Part shown: in pieces, positions 49,582 through 61,213 of the stretch
Numbering within the stretch: the stretch's first letter is position 1
How the letters are laid out: each line of letters opens with the position of its first letter
Assembly: GCA_020881915.1 (NCBI GenBank)
Contig: JAJFPB010000001.1
Location: 3,472,001 to 3,536,000 of the forward strand
Source of the DNA: Paramyrothecium sp. XJ0827
Taxonomy: Eukaryota; Ascomycota; Sordariomycetes; Hypocreales; Stachybotryaceae
Direction of reading: 5' to 3'
Length of the DNA: 64,000 bases
The notes under the pieces: model-generated
What the model was told of the DNA's origin: nothing
The model's database searches: none
What the model saw: only the letters and a program-made list of their open reading frames with translations
Translations under genes and position numbers: made by a program

Positions 49582-50765
49582 ATGACCTTACTCTCACCGG
49601 CGATTGCCACGGTCTCTCTGGTAGCTCGAACAGTCGCGTTCTATATCGCCTTCGTCAGCCTTCTTACAATTCCATTTTTCCAAAACCAGGTCATATATCT
49701 CAACAGCATTACGTTGACCTGGTTCAAGGATCTCTCTATCCCAGAACAATGGGGATTTCTAATGAACCAAGTCACACCTTTCACACTGCACACATCTGAC
49801 GGCGAAACAATCCATGCATGGCATATTCTTCCACTAGGCCTTTATCAAAAACACGAGGAGCAGCTCGTAGAGGAGCCTACAGGAATCGCGTCTGATGTGT
49901 CCCAAAGACTAGGCTTTCAACTTCTTCGGGAGGATCCAGAGTCACTCCTGGTTCTCTACTTCCATGGAGCAGCGGGCACACTTGGCTCTGGCTGGCGACC
50001 GCCGAGCTATAGAGCGATGTATGCTGGAGCATCTCAAAACATACACACCGTGGCCATCGACTACAGAGGTTTTTCTCGAGCACGGGAGCACCATCTGAGG
50101 AAGGTCTTCTGATAGACGCATTGACACTCGCAGAATGGGCCATGCAAGAGGCCGGGATCCCTCCCTCACGCATTGCCATTTTCAGCCAATCCTTGGGCAC
50201 GGCAGTTGGTATTTCCCTGATACATTATTTGGCAACACAGCCGGAGCCCATCTTATTTTCGGGCATTGTCCTTGTCGCTCCGTTTGCTGATGTGGAGCAG
50301 CTGACTGCAACATATCGAGTGGCGGGAGTGGTTCCTCTACTTGATCCCGTGGCTCATTTTCCCAAGATTCTCGCCTTCCTCAACAGATTCATCGTCAGCA
50401 AATGGCCCAGCAAAGATAAGCTTGCTGAGTTTGTGCGGACTGTTGAGAACATGCCGGGAGACGACGTGAAATACCACATCACAATTATACATGCCGAGGA
50501 TGACTATGACATCCCCTGGTCTCATAGCGATCAGGTTTTCTGGCACGCTATGAATGCTGCCAGGCCAACAGATATCAGCTTTGAAGACCTCGAAAAGAAG
50601 AAGTTGGAGACACGGCAGGTCCTCGGAGCTGGAGGCTGGGTTGTCAATCAAAAGACAGCCAAAGGCACAATCAGGGAGGAAATTGTCAAATACGGACTGC
50701 ATGATCGCATAATGTCATATCCCGTAGTGAGCCTAGCCGTTCTGCGGGCATTTCAACGAGGTTAG
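49582..50765 (+). CDS. ABHD12/13-like alpha/beta hydrolase, frameshifted
   Basis: Two overlapping frames together encode one alpha/beta hydrolase of about 394 residues. The first (49582-50112) has an N-terminal membrane segment (VARTVAFYIAFVSLLTIPFF), the oxyanion stretch LVLYFHGAAGTLGSGWRPPSYR and DYRGF. The second frame continues with SSTGAPSEEGLLIDALTLAEWAM, the nucleophile elbow FSQSLGTA, the acid in HAEDDYDIPW and the catalytic His in GLHDRIMSYP. The switch falls at a run of five T (50070-50074): one extra base would give GFFSSTG, with the spacing of the family's GFGxSTG. The missing base is either a real mutation, which would leave a 176-residue dead product, or an assembly error. Family members are membrane-attached serine hydrolases acting on lipids. 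The elbow has Ser for the usual first Gly, a change I believe is common in fungal relatives. There are no introns. Confidence 0.8.
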
Positions 50766-53700
50766 GTGCGTAAGTGGCTCAGACATGGCTTATAGACAAG
50801 AGCTGAAGTCGAGGCACTGAAAGCTTCCATGGTCTTGTTTCGTCGCAATGACTGATTTTTGCGTCAAGACGTTTTACCTCTATGCAGACATACAGGCACA
50901 GTGGTTGGAGATGTTCAGGAACAGTTGTCTCATAAATAGCGATAAGAGCAGACAAGCATGAAAGGATGTCATTTATCAGTCCGTTTCTCTACAATTCTTT
51001 GGCAGGTTGTGTGCAGCCATTGACCGTCTTTCCATTAGATCCCATCTCAGCGTAGGGTATCAATACTACAGGCTGGAGAGAAAGAGTTGCCTATATGGTT
51101 TTGTATACGACACGAGCAGCAAGTTAATTATAGTGTGGATAATTTGTGACAAGTTTTGGCAGAGGTTTGTGGGATCCTGCAAATCATGGTGACACACCTC
51201 AACTTGAATGCCATGAACATGAGGGGCCGCCGATGTTTCGCGCTCTACGCAACCACAGGCAACTAGTAAATGTCGCTTTGATGCACGAGTCAACCTACCA
51301 AGATGCATTTGCTGTTTCGACTTAGTGCCAACAAGCAAGACTTACCTGCCTAAAGGTGACATAAAGATGAGGCATCTTATGCAAGGAGTAGCGCGATACT
51401 TTGGATCCGGTGACGAAGCCGTGTAGACTCAGGTAGCGTTGATGGTCCCTGACGTTAACTTAGGTAGGTGGACCACGAGATTTGAAACAAACCAGCGGCA
51501 ACCAATAGTTCGACCGTGCGCCAGGCGTGTGCAAATTGCGGGTGCCAGGGTTCAGCCGGAAGCGTGGAGCGTGGGGAGCCACTTCGAATCGACAGCCATG
51601 GTCTTAGTTGAGTTTAATAAACGGGCACGGAGGGGTGTTTCGTTCGCGCCTCTGTAGAGAATTGACTCTGGAATGACCCTTTACGTGTTGGGGGAGAGAA
51701 ACGCCACCAGATTGCCCAACCTCATCGTCTTAGCTCGGTGATGAGGGACCGAAAAGTTCGACTGTGAAGCGAATGCCGCAGGATATCGAAGCGGTGGATA
51801 CGGCGAAAGCAGGTTTGTCATCTGTCGTTGCACTTCTCTCGTGCAAGACGCTCTCCCTCGGCTGTTGAGGCCCCGGCGAGTCGTGGGGCAGTAACGCAAG
51901 GCGGAGTCTTATGACCATGCTTGTTGCTGTCGAGGCTGCACTGGGTATGTAGCTAGCAGAATGTGATCGTCACTGCTAGCAGGCGGTGCATCGGAGTCCA
52001 TCGGCACGCGTAGCCATCGACCTCTCTGACGGGCTGCTTGGCGCAGAGCCATGATTCGTTCGCACGGGTGAGATGATCACTCTGAGCAGCATCTGCCTGT
52101 TATGGTTCATTAAGTGAAATGAGAATTGTGATCCAACAGGCTGGCCACATGTCTTAGCATTACCGTGGTATCGACCAATGAACTCGCCTGGTGGCACGTT
52201 TTACAATGAATGGTTGATTTTAAATCTTGGTGTCCGTACTGTAGAGCACGAGGCCGGGAGCGCATCGGGGTCTGTCGGTACTGCACTAGACTGCAGGAAC
52301 ATGCCTCAAAGAACCATGTCGATAAAATTCAGCTTGGATTCAAATCGACCTGATCTCTCTACAACAAGGGGCAAGCCGGGATTTTGACTGGGTGGAAATG
52401 CAGACTCGAACCAAACAAGAACCTCTTGTTGCAAATGGGGCAATGCTTATGTCATGAAATTAAAAAGAGCCAGCAACGAAAGAAAAAAAAAAAGAGAAAA
52501 GAACAACGCGAGATTGAAGACCACAGGCAGGGATGGGGGAGCTGCAGGGGTGGAGGGTATGTGCCAAGCCGAGATTAGGGAGCACACGCAAATGAGCCAA
52601 GCCCAGATGACGCGGGCCTGCATTGTTAGCGACCAAAGCTCCATCAGTGCATTCTTGCGCAATGCGATTGCGATCTTCCAATGATGAGCGACATCCCACC
52701 ACAACACTGGCTGTCTGGCAGAGGAGCTTTGAGCCATCACAACGCCCCCACAGCAGCGGGAATAATATCGTCAGACACAAGAGCAAATGCCATAGCAGAG
52801 TGCCTGATAGAAACCGGAGTATTTTTTCCAGAATCAGACATCAGATAGCAGACAGCAGGAAGCGATCGAGCCTTGGTTTCTGGTGAGTCATGAAGAATGC
52901 GCAAGCGATTAGCTTTGTGGTTGAGCCCAGGTGTATTGCAGCTTCAATATAGTTGGTGCTGCCAGCTCGACCTTATCGTCGGAAAACCTTCCCATGTCCC
53001 AACCCCAAGGCTGCATTTGGTTGGCACATGATTCTTTTCCACACCAAGCAAATGCACGAGCTATTACCTGTCGTTTTCAAGTTGCCGGCGGTAAGCCTCA
53101 GATGCGCGCATTGCAGAGCTTAGCTTGCTTGCATCAGTTTCACTTGCTGCCAAACCATAATGCAAGGGTTCTTAGCTGGCGCCGTCAAGAAGATCGCCAT
53201 GTTTTTGCGCTGAGGTCAATCTTGGGCACTCTCGCCCATCGGGGTTAACGCAAGCGACCGGGTCTATTCAGATGTACTGTGCCGCATAGCGTTATAGCCA
53301 TGATCGCACCGGCTGCAAGGTGCAGCAAGTCAAGTAGATCGATACCTGAGAGTAAGGCATTGGGGGTCAAGGAGCAACTCTCTAATGTGATGACTCGCCG
53401 TAGCTCAACCCCAGAACGCGCGGCTGGCTAGCCTTCATGGATCAAAACCATATGCGGGCAGACAAAGTGCCTACATCATCCCTCGCAGGCCTCGGATGGC
53501 AAATTGGCAATAGACCGCAACGAGTTTGGCTGTGAGGCATACCACGCGGGCAGGGACTGCGGCACAGGGGGGCTGAGCCCGGGCCACAGAGAGGGGTGAG
53601 GTGAAGCGGCTCTCGAACCATTCAAGAAACAAATGCCGGGCATTGGCTGGATGGGAACTCATAAGGTAAGATAGAAACAGGTGAGGAAAAAGGCAGGATG

Positions 53701-54893
53701 CAACCCGAAACCTGTGTGGCACGCGCTACACGGCTCTGGGTTACACACAGGTTCATTCAAACTTGCAGCGCTCATGGAAAAGTATCAGGCTGTATTACAC
53801 TTCAGGAACAGAGGCAGGTAAGGTAGCTGTGAGGCAGCTCTCCTGCGGGAAGTACTTTTCTCAGCACTTCTCTAAATATGGCCACAGACGCGCACCCCTC
53901 GTCACTAGTAGCACAGCCCGCCGTGTCATGTCCCGCATCCAAGATGCATGTGCAAAGCCAGGTACCTAAATGTACCATGCCTCGCTTCAGCATTCCAGGT
54001 TGTCGGACCTGGAAAGACGTGGAAATCTCCGGCTGCTTTTCCTTGGCTCGAATGAATTGCCGGAGCCCAAGCAGAATTTATCGCTTCTCACCTACTCCTA
54101 ACCATCCTTACGGGCAGGCAATCGACGGGGGGAAGAACGAGAGGAGGCCTGTCAGTCGCGGTGTGTAGCGTGAGGTACCTGACCTACCAGTAATTAAACG
54201 GCGGCCCATTCTCATCCTTGCAGCTACATTTGACGCTGCCAGGGCGCGCAAGGCCTGAGCCACGCTCCACGCCCACGCCCACGCCTCCTGCGTGACTACC
54301 AGGTAGGTAAGGTACTGTGGTACGACCATCCACGTACCCGCAACGGCTCCCCTTGTCAAGAAACTCGGGTGGCATCCACTGCTCACCACGACACCACCCA
54401 TCTGCCCCGTATACTCCATGCCATTGGCTGCGCTCGATTGGCTTTCTCCTGTTCCAACCATAGGCCCACGAGTCTAGCGTCTCCTTTTCGCGCAAGTCCT
54501 GTACTACAACATCTAAATCTTTTCTTGCTTGCTGGACACGCCCCTTGGAGCAGCCGGCCCCCCCCCCCCCTTCGCTTTCCCTTTTTCCCCGTGGGTCTTG
54601 ACTCCAGAGACCTGGAAACACTTCTCAATCTCCCCTGGTCTCGAAGCTCGGCCGTCTGAATCCTCCTTGTTTCCTACTCTTCTCTCCCTCTTGTTCCCTC
54701 TAATTGTGTTCCTTTTCCTTTCTCGTCTCCGGTCTTCCCCTCCCCTCCTGTATCACCACGGGTCATCGTTGTTGTCGTTGTTGTCGTCGCTGCGGTAGTC
54801 GCCCTTCTGCACCCGTCACGCCGCTGTCGATCGACGAAAACCCTCAACAACTGGGGGCTCTTCCCAACCAACGTCTTGGCGACTCCTTCGACG
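50766..54893. other. 4.1 kb tract with no recognisable gene
   Basis: Between the hydrolase and the glycosyltransferase start no frame shows family features. The last 350 bp are pyrimidine-rich with a C13 run at 54558-54570 and TTGTCGT units near 54765-54790, consistent with a promoter and leader of the glycosyltransferase gene. AGGTA-type motifs occur near 54300. Confidence 0.6.
54558..54570. repeat. C13 homopolymer run
   Basis: Thirteen C in a row about 325 bp upstream of the glycosyltransferase start. Such runs are also prone to sequencing error. Confidence 0.9.
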
Positions 54894-57131
54894 ATGTCCG
54901 TTTTCGCATGGTGCTCGCGACGAGCGGGCGGCCTGAGCATGGTGATGCTCATCGCCCTGAGCTACTGGGTTATCTCGTCCGAATACACAACTCAACGGCA
55001 CGGCTACAAGTATGAACAAGCCGAAACCCTCGCAGCATCATATTCCTCCACCTCGACCACCGGCGCCGGCATCTGGACCTACGTCTTCGCCTACTACTGT
55101 CTACTCGTCCACTTCCTCGTCTTCATGCTCCCCTTTCGCGCATGCTGGGCTGTATGGGACATCACCCAGGCGCTCAAGAAAATTACGCGAGCCAACACCC
55201 TCGAGGACTACAAGAAGCTTGTCGTTCGCCGTCGCGATTCCTACGCCTCTCTGTCGAGCTCGGAAACCCTCACCTCGGAAACCAATTTCGGCTCCGCCAC
55301 TGCTAGCGAAGCTGGCGATACTGAGCTAGAGATGTATACTGATGGCGCTGAGGCTTTGCAAGATCCAGTGGTCCACGCCATCATTATTCCGAACTACAAG
55401 GAGGAAATGGACACACTCAAGGAAACTTTGGACGTCCTGGCCTCACACCCTTTGGCCCGCAGCTCTTACGACGTGAGTAAAGCCTTCCCCAGACGATGAA
55501 AATGGCAAGACAAAACTCTTGTCCACTGCCATGGTCGCTAGTAACTTTTTGCCCCTGGCTGGTGTCTGCGATTAGAGCAGGGGCGGTGCCACTTAGCACC
55601 ATGCTATGTCGCTAAGGTTTGCGCGTTGGCTAACGGTGTGCACATCAGGTCTATCTCGGCATGGAACAGCGCGAAGCGAACGGCGAATCAAAAGCTCTGA
55701 GTCTGATTCAGGAATTCGTCAAGAAGTTTCGGTCAATCGATTACAGTCTTCATCCCAGCGATATTCCCGGGGAGGCTGCAGGCAAGGGCAGCAACATTGC
55801 TTGGGCAGCTCGGAAGCTCAGCGCCAAATATCCCTTGTCGATTCGCAAAAATGTCATCATCACGGGTATTGACGGTATGTACATGAATTTTGCTCCCTGC
55901 GATTTTTTTAGCACCCTCCTGCAGGTTGTTCATCCTCGGAATGGAGCGTTCGTTGCTGACCAGGCCAATCACACGTACAGCTGACAGCCACCTCTCCGCC
56001 AATTATTTCACCCTTCTGACCAACATGCACCTATCGTATCCCGAGACTGCCTCAACTACACTTTACTCAGCCCCAATCATCTTCGACCGCAACGCCCACA
56101 ATGTGTCAGCTCTCGTCCGCGTTGCCGATATCTACTGGTGTGCCGCTGGCATGTCTGGCCTGTACCGTGGATCTTCAATCGCCCCTCCCACCTCGGTTTA
56201 CTCCCTCCCGCTTGAGATGGTTGACCGCGTGGGTGGCTGGGATACCGACCCCGAGGCCATCGGCGAGGACCTTCACATGTTTATCAAATGTTTCTTCGCC
56301 CTCAACGGGAACCTGACCTGCCGAACCATCTTGAGTCCTGTCAGCCAGAGCAACGTTGCTGGTGAGGGTGGAAAGGTGGGTGTCCGGGGAGTCGTGGCAG
56401 ACATCAAGGCCCGTTACTCGCAGGCCCTTCGTCACATGTGGGGGTCTCTAGATTCGGGATTCGCCATGCGTAAAGGCGCGGAAATGTGGCAGGACCGCAA
56501 GCACACGACGAGGGCATTCCGTCCTCTGCACCGGACTCATGGCGACAATTCGGAGCTTTACATCCCTGACGCGCAGCTCGACAACGAAAGCTCAGAACAT
56601 TGCCGTGAGAGCGGTATTTTCTCCGACATCACGCAGGAGAACATCAAGGAGCCGCACTGGGAACACATCTTTTACATTTACCACCGACTTTTTGAGGCAC
56701 ACTTCATTCCGGTCCACATGACCATCATGGTTGTTGCCTCGGCCCTCTACGTCTTCGTTACGGACGGCAACGACGACCCTTATAACCTGGCCTGGGTCTT
56801 CAATCTTTGCAACATCTTCCGTACTATCGGTTTCATGGCTGCGGCATGCTATTTGTTCCTTTACGAAGGCTACCACCGGATCTGTGTTGCCAACCGTGAG
56901 AAAGAGATGACGAATGCGGGACTCGCCCGGGGCATGTGCTTCTCCCACCGGTCCTGGAAGAAGAACGGACTCGACTACGCCTTGACTCCCCTCGTCGCTC
57001 CGCTTTACGGCTCCCTGCCCTGTGCTCACGCCGAATTGGCGCACTTCTGGTCCATCGATCTGGTCTACACTGTCAGCAAAAAGGTCACGAGGCAACGAGC
57101 AAAGTCGTTGATAGCGGCAGACATGGCGTGA
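54894..57131 (+). CDS. Membrane glycosyltransferase, family 2
   Basis: Three exons (54894-55472, 55649-55874, 55981-57131) give 651 residues. Two membrane segments flank a short extracellular loop near the N-terminus (about 8-25 and 52-80). The catalytic part has GT2 motifs: NYKEE (about 165), a DxD-type DAD (residues 268-270, rebuilt across intron 2), the catalytic-base-like GED in WDTDPEAIGEDLHMF (about 362) and QALRHMWG (about 418), a variant of the QxxRW motif of processive synthases. Two or more membrane helices follow at the C-terminal side (about 530-595). Chitin, hyaluronan and cellulose synthases share this plan, but this protein lacks the exact QRRRW, so the sugar product is unknown. 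The start is the first ATG (A at -3); the frame extends upstream only through TTG. Introns are 176 and 106 nt. Confidence 0.87.
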
Positions 57132-58615
57132 CAGGTAAAAGTGCATCTTGATCATGAAGGACCCACGATAAGCACAGCCGGATCTTTGATTTCGGTTTGA
57201 TGTGCATGTTTTATTCGATTCTTGATTTCTCATTGGAAGAAAATTCTTGGCGAGCGGGTGGCATTGGAAATCCACGCGCGTGTATATAGACGGGAGGGGT
57301 CATTTTCACTTTACGTCAAGTTTATATGCTCGGCATGGCAAATCGGCGTCAGCATTGTACCACGACATGGAAGGTTCGGGACGAAAGACCGGAGTTACGG
57401 AGAAACAAACGGCACATCAAGCAATGTGCCAAAGGCTGGTTGGTCTATTACATTCGTTTACAGGGAAACGGCACGGCAAGCGATTCAGAAGGGAGCTCTG
57501 TCTTGAACGTTATAATGAGCTAAGGGCGGAGGTTGCGCCAAGTACTTCTGAGTGACATTAACAGGAGAACGATTGCCGGACGGCAATGAGCTGCTTCATG
57601 GATCATAGACAGGAAGCGAGAGGCGACATACCATACCTTAATCTTAGCTCTATAATACTTAATCAATAGAAAGCGGACCAAAAGGGCAGCTCAGGCCAGC
57701 CCCGACCGCGAAACAATAAGACAATATGCTTCGGCTTCATATCATGATCCTCAGATGTGACTGTGATACAACGAATCTCTGTTGCAACTTTCACGTTGAA
57801 TTTGGCCAGGCTCCGCCATTCTCCCTGCCTTTATCAACATCCAAAATTTCTTAACTGCTAGTGGTCAAATGCAGCCGATCAGGAACGAATACCCGGGCTC
57901 TGTGGTAGGGAACGAGCTGCAAAGGCCGGCTCAAGCAGCCTGCCAGCCATCGTCTAGCATAGCACGACAAATTGACAAGATTTCGTACTTCTACATCAGC
58001 GCACATAGGACGTCTGCTGAAGACCTCGACAGTTCCCTGGACCATCATTTTCACCGCTTCACTGGCCATTGATAACTCTCAAGATACGGGGCTTCCGAGC
58101 ATGTCCCGAAGGCTTTAACTCTAGAGTCCAGTAAGGGCGGTCGGCCTTCGTAACGCATCCGGCGGTACGAGCCATGTCAACGAGTCGTGCGCCCAGGGCG
58201 CCCAGGTTGGCCCACTACTAAGGCAGGGTAGCAGTAGTGATAGTAGTAGTAGCCAGGGCGGTGAAGCAGTCCCTTGAGCAAAAGGCTGCAGCGGGGTGGT
58301 TGCTGCGACAATAGAGATAAGACGTACCTTTATCGGGAGCCTCCCAGTGGCGGGCGTGGCGCAGAGTGGGGAAGCTAGGCAGGCCTCGAGTCCTGCCAGT
58401 GCAAAAAAAAATTTCGAAGGCTCTACTCTTCGGCTCGACTTCGATACTCTTCTACTCGTTGTGCACCGAGCCTTTGCATCCAGAAGAACAAACTTCGCAA
58501 CGCTCTTCTTCATTCATCCTGCAGTGTCCAACATTGATCATCTGGTCAATCGCTGCATAGTCAAACTTTTTTCCTTCCCTTCCGTTCACAATTATCACAT
58601 ATCAAATCCGGCACA
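57132..58615. other. Intergenic region, no gene seen
   Basis: This 1.5 kb holds the 3' flank of the glycosyltransferase and the promoter of the FKBP gene. Short frames at 57222-57555 and 58121-58513 show no family features. A GTAGTAGTA-type short repeat lies near 58230-58250. Confidence 0.6.
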
Positions 58616-60288
58616 ATGTCTGCTATGCCAGGTCCCGTCTATGGCCTCGAGGTCCCCCCCGGTGAGATCCTCATCCCCGCCGCCATGGAATTCCCTGCTT
58701 CCGTAAGTCTGACTCTCTGAATCATTGCGCTCGTTGATTCTTGCTATTGCGCTCCTACGTGTCCCACTGGTGCTTGCAAAGCGCGGCGCGCCATAGCTTT
58801 TCTTGCGCTGACCACATCGCTTCAGTTCCGCATCACCATGGCTGCTGTCGATCCTACCGAGGAGCCCGAGGCCGACGATGAGGGCAACGTCCCCGCCGTT
58901 CCTCGTTCGACTCTGCGCATCGTTAAGCGCGCCTTCCCTGGCCTCGATGATGATGAGGACGACGAGATCGATGAGGAGTACATGAAGGCTTTGCTCGAGG
59001 GTGATGATGATGAGGACGACGAGGACGAGGACGAGGCCAACGGTGGCCCCAGCGACCCTGCCAAGTCCAAGAAGCAGAAGCAGGCCGCCGCTATCAAGGC
59101 CCTGCTCGAGGCCACCCAGGGCGACGACGAGGATGATGAGGATGAGGAGATGGAGGATGCTAAGCCCAACGGTGTCAAGTCTGCCAAGGGCAAGGGCAAG
59201 GCTAAGGCCACCGAGGAGGAAGAGGACGAGGATGATGAAGAGGATGAGGATGATGAGGACGACTCTGATGACGAGGAGGGCGGTGACCTCGAGAACTTTG
59301 TCATCTGCACACTCGATACCGAGAGGGTAAGGGAAATGATCAACCGGCTCTCCCTTGACAAGCTGCTAACAACATGTTTTCTAGAACTACCAGCAGCCTC
59401 TTGACATCACTGTCAACCACGGCGAGAAGGTCTTTTTCGTCGTTACTGGCTCCCACACCGTCTACCTCACCGGCAACTACATCATGGATGATGAGGACGA
59501 GGAAGACAGCGATGAGGATGACTACGACTTTGACCCCAGGGACATGGAGTATGCCCTTGGTGAGGATGAGGAGGATGAGAGCGATGACCTTGATGACCTC
59601 GAGGATCCCCGTGTGACTGAGATTGAGAGCGACGACGAGGCCCCCAAGCTGGTCCCGACCAAGAAGGGCAAGAACAAGCGCCCTGCTGAGGACGCCGCTG
59701 AGAGCCTCGACGCCTTGATCGCCAAGTCTGACGACTCCAAGGCCTCCAAGAAGCAGCAGAAGAAGCTCAAGAACAACAAGGGCGAGGCTGTTGCCGCCGA
59801 GGAAGCGAAGAAGGACGCCAAGAAGGTCCAGTTTGCCAAGAACCTCGAGCAAGGCCCTACCGGCTCCACAAAGCAGGCCGGCAAGGCTGCCGGCGGCGTC
59901 AAGGTTGTTCAGGGTGTCACCATTGACGACCGAACTGTCGGCACCGGCCGCACGGTCAAGAACGGCGATACCGTCGGCGTCCGATACATTGGCAAGCTGG
60001 CCAACGGCCAGCAGTTTGATGGTGAGTTGTCCTAGCATACCCAAGTCTTTGGTGTTGGAAAGTGACTGACTTTTTCGTGTAGCCAACAAGAAGGGCAAGC
60101 CTTTCTCCTTCAAGGTCGGCAAGGGTCAGGTGATCAAGGGTTGGGACGTCGGTATCGCTGGCATGGCCATCGGTGGTGAGCGACGCTTGACGATCCCTGC
60201 TCACCTTGCCTACGGCTCCAAGGGCATGCCTGGCATTCCCGCCAACAGCCAATTGACCTTCGATGTCAAGCTGCTGGAGATCAAGTGA
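58616..60288 (+). CDS. fpr4: Nucleolar FKBP-type prolyl isomerase, FPR3/FPR4-like
   Basis: Four exons (58616-58702, 58826-59326, 59385-60021, 60083-60288) give 476 residues. The N-terminus ([20 protein letters not shown]) begins a nucleoplasmin-like domain, which continues after intron 1 and is interrupted by long Asp/Glu runs. After a second acidic stretch comes a Lys-rich linker ([11 protein letters not shown]). The last 110 residues are a complete FKBP domain: [36 protein letters not shown], and [22 protein letters not shown]. This is the plan of yeast Fpr3 and Fpr4, nucleolar histone chaperones and prolyl isomerases that act on histone tails. The acidic parts bind histones in the family. 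All three introns join in phase. Histone action here is inferred from the family. Confidence 0.94.
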
Positions 60289-61213
60289 GCAACATGATAC
60301 CAGACAGGAATTGTGTTCCTCTGTAACAACATCTCGCTGCTACATCCCGCGAATGGGAAGGAGGCTGTGCTGTGGTAGTAGCGAACACTATGCCTTCTCG
60401 TTGGCCTCACGCCTCGGTCCAGATGCCTCGTGGTTGTGAGGAGCCTTAGACCCGCTTCCCTCTCTCCGGTTCAGACATTTTTGAAGAAAAGAGATAGAGT
60501 GCAGCGCGTGGATGAAGAGGCAAAGGCCGGCATTGCATGGATTGGCGTACGAGAGCTGCTTTCTTTTTACCCAAAAATGCGTCAAAAGTTGACCAGTGGT
60601 CGTTTTCCAAGTTTCTGCAACTCCGATAAAGATTTTATTTTGTCATGCTTCGATGAGCCTACTTTCTTTATGCCTAACGTGAAACAAGGTCCCCTACTCG
60701 AGGTTTACTGTTGTCGAAGGGAAAAGCCACCGCCCTCCCCAATCCGAAGCAACACGTCTATAATGTATAAGCACGTACCGACATGTGGCGACCTGACTCT
60801 GCATTATGTGCTGAGTGGCTCCCTGTTATAGATTTAATACCCAAGTGACTTTGTCTAAAGCATCCAAAGGTCAAGATACCTTACCTTACGTACCTACCTA
60901 TGTGACTTACCTTTGGGGGTCAAATCCTTCCTCCTCCTCATCATTCTGTAGGCAGTGGCCTGCAGAAACGGAAGGAGCCATGGCAGCCTCAGCAGGAGGA
61001 AGCTTGTTCATCAATAGGTAGCCATCACTTTCGACCAAATACCAACGCTTTTCATGCTCTTCTCTCCTCAATATTTGCATGTCCAGTTGATTCTGGAGTC
61101 CAACACTCCCGCCTCTCGTTCATTTGGTGTTTAGAAGCAATATTTTCATCAGAACAGTCATCACAATCAAGGTTACAATCGTTCCGTGCTACGAGCCCTC
61201 TCTCGAGGCCACG
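60289..61213. other. Intergenic region, no gene seen
   Basis: This 0.9 kb holds the FKBP 3' flank and the upstream region of the kinase gene. ACCTTACCTTACGTACCTACC-like motifs occur at 60878-60910, the same family of short motifs seen at 17.9-19.0 kb. Confidence 0.6.

Noticed and set aside
50068..50076. Programmed -1 frameshifting in the hydrolase
   Set aside because: The T run lacks a canonical X XXY YYZ heptamer and no downstream structure was evident; a simple indel is more likely.
58822..59361. Poly-Ser frame on the minus strand
   Set aside because: Antisense of the Asp/Glu repeats of the FKBP gene.
59340..60122. 260-codon minus-strand frame opposite the FKBP gene
   Set aside because: Leu/Val-rich antisense shadow of the acidic and Lys-rich codons; the plus-strand FKBP is clear.
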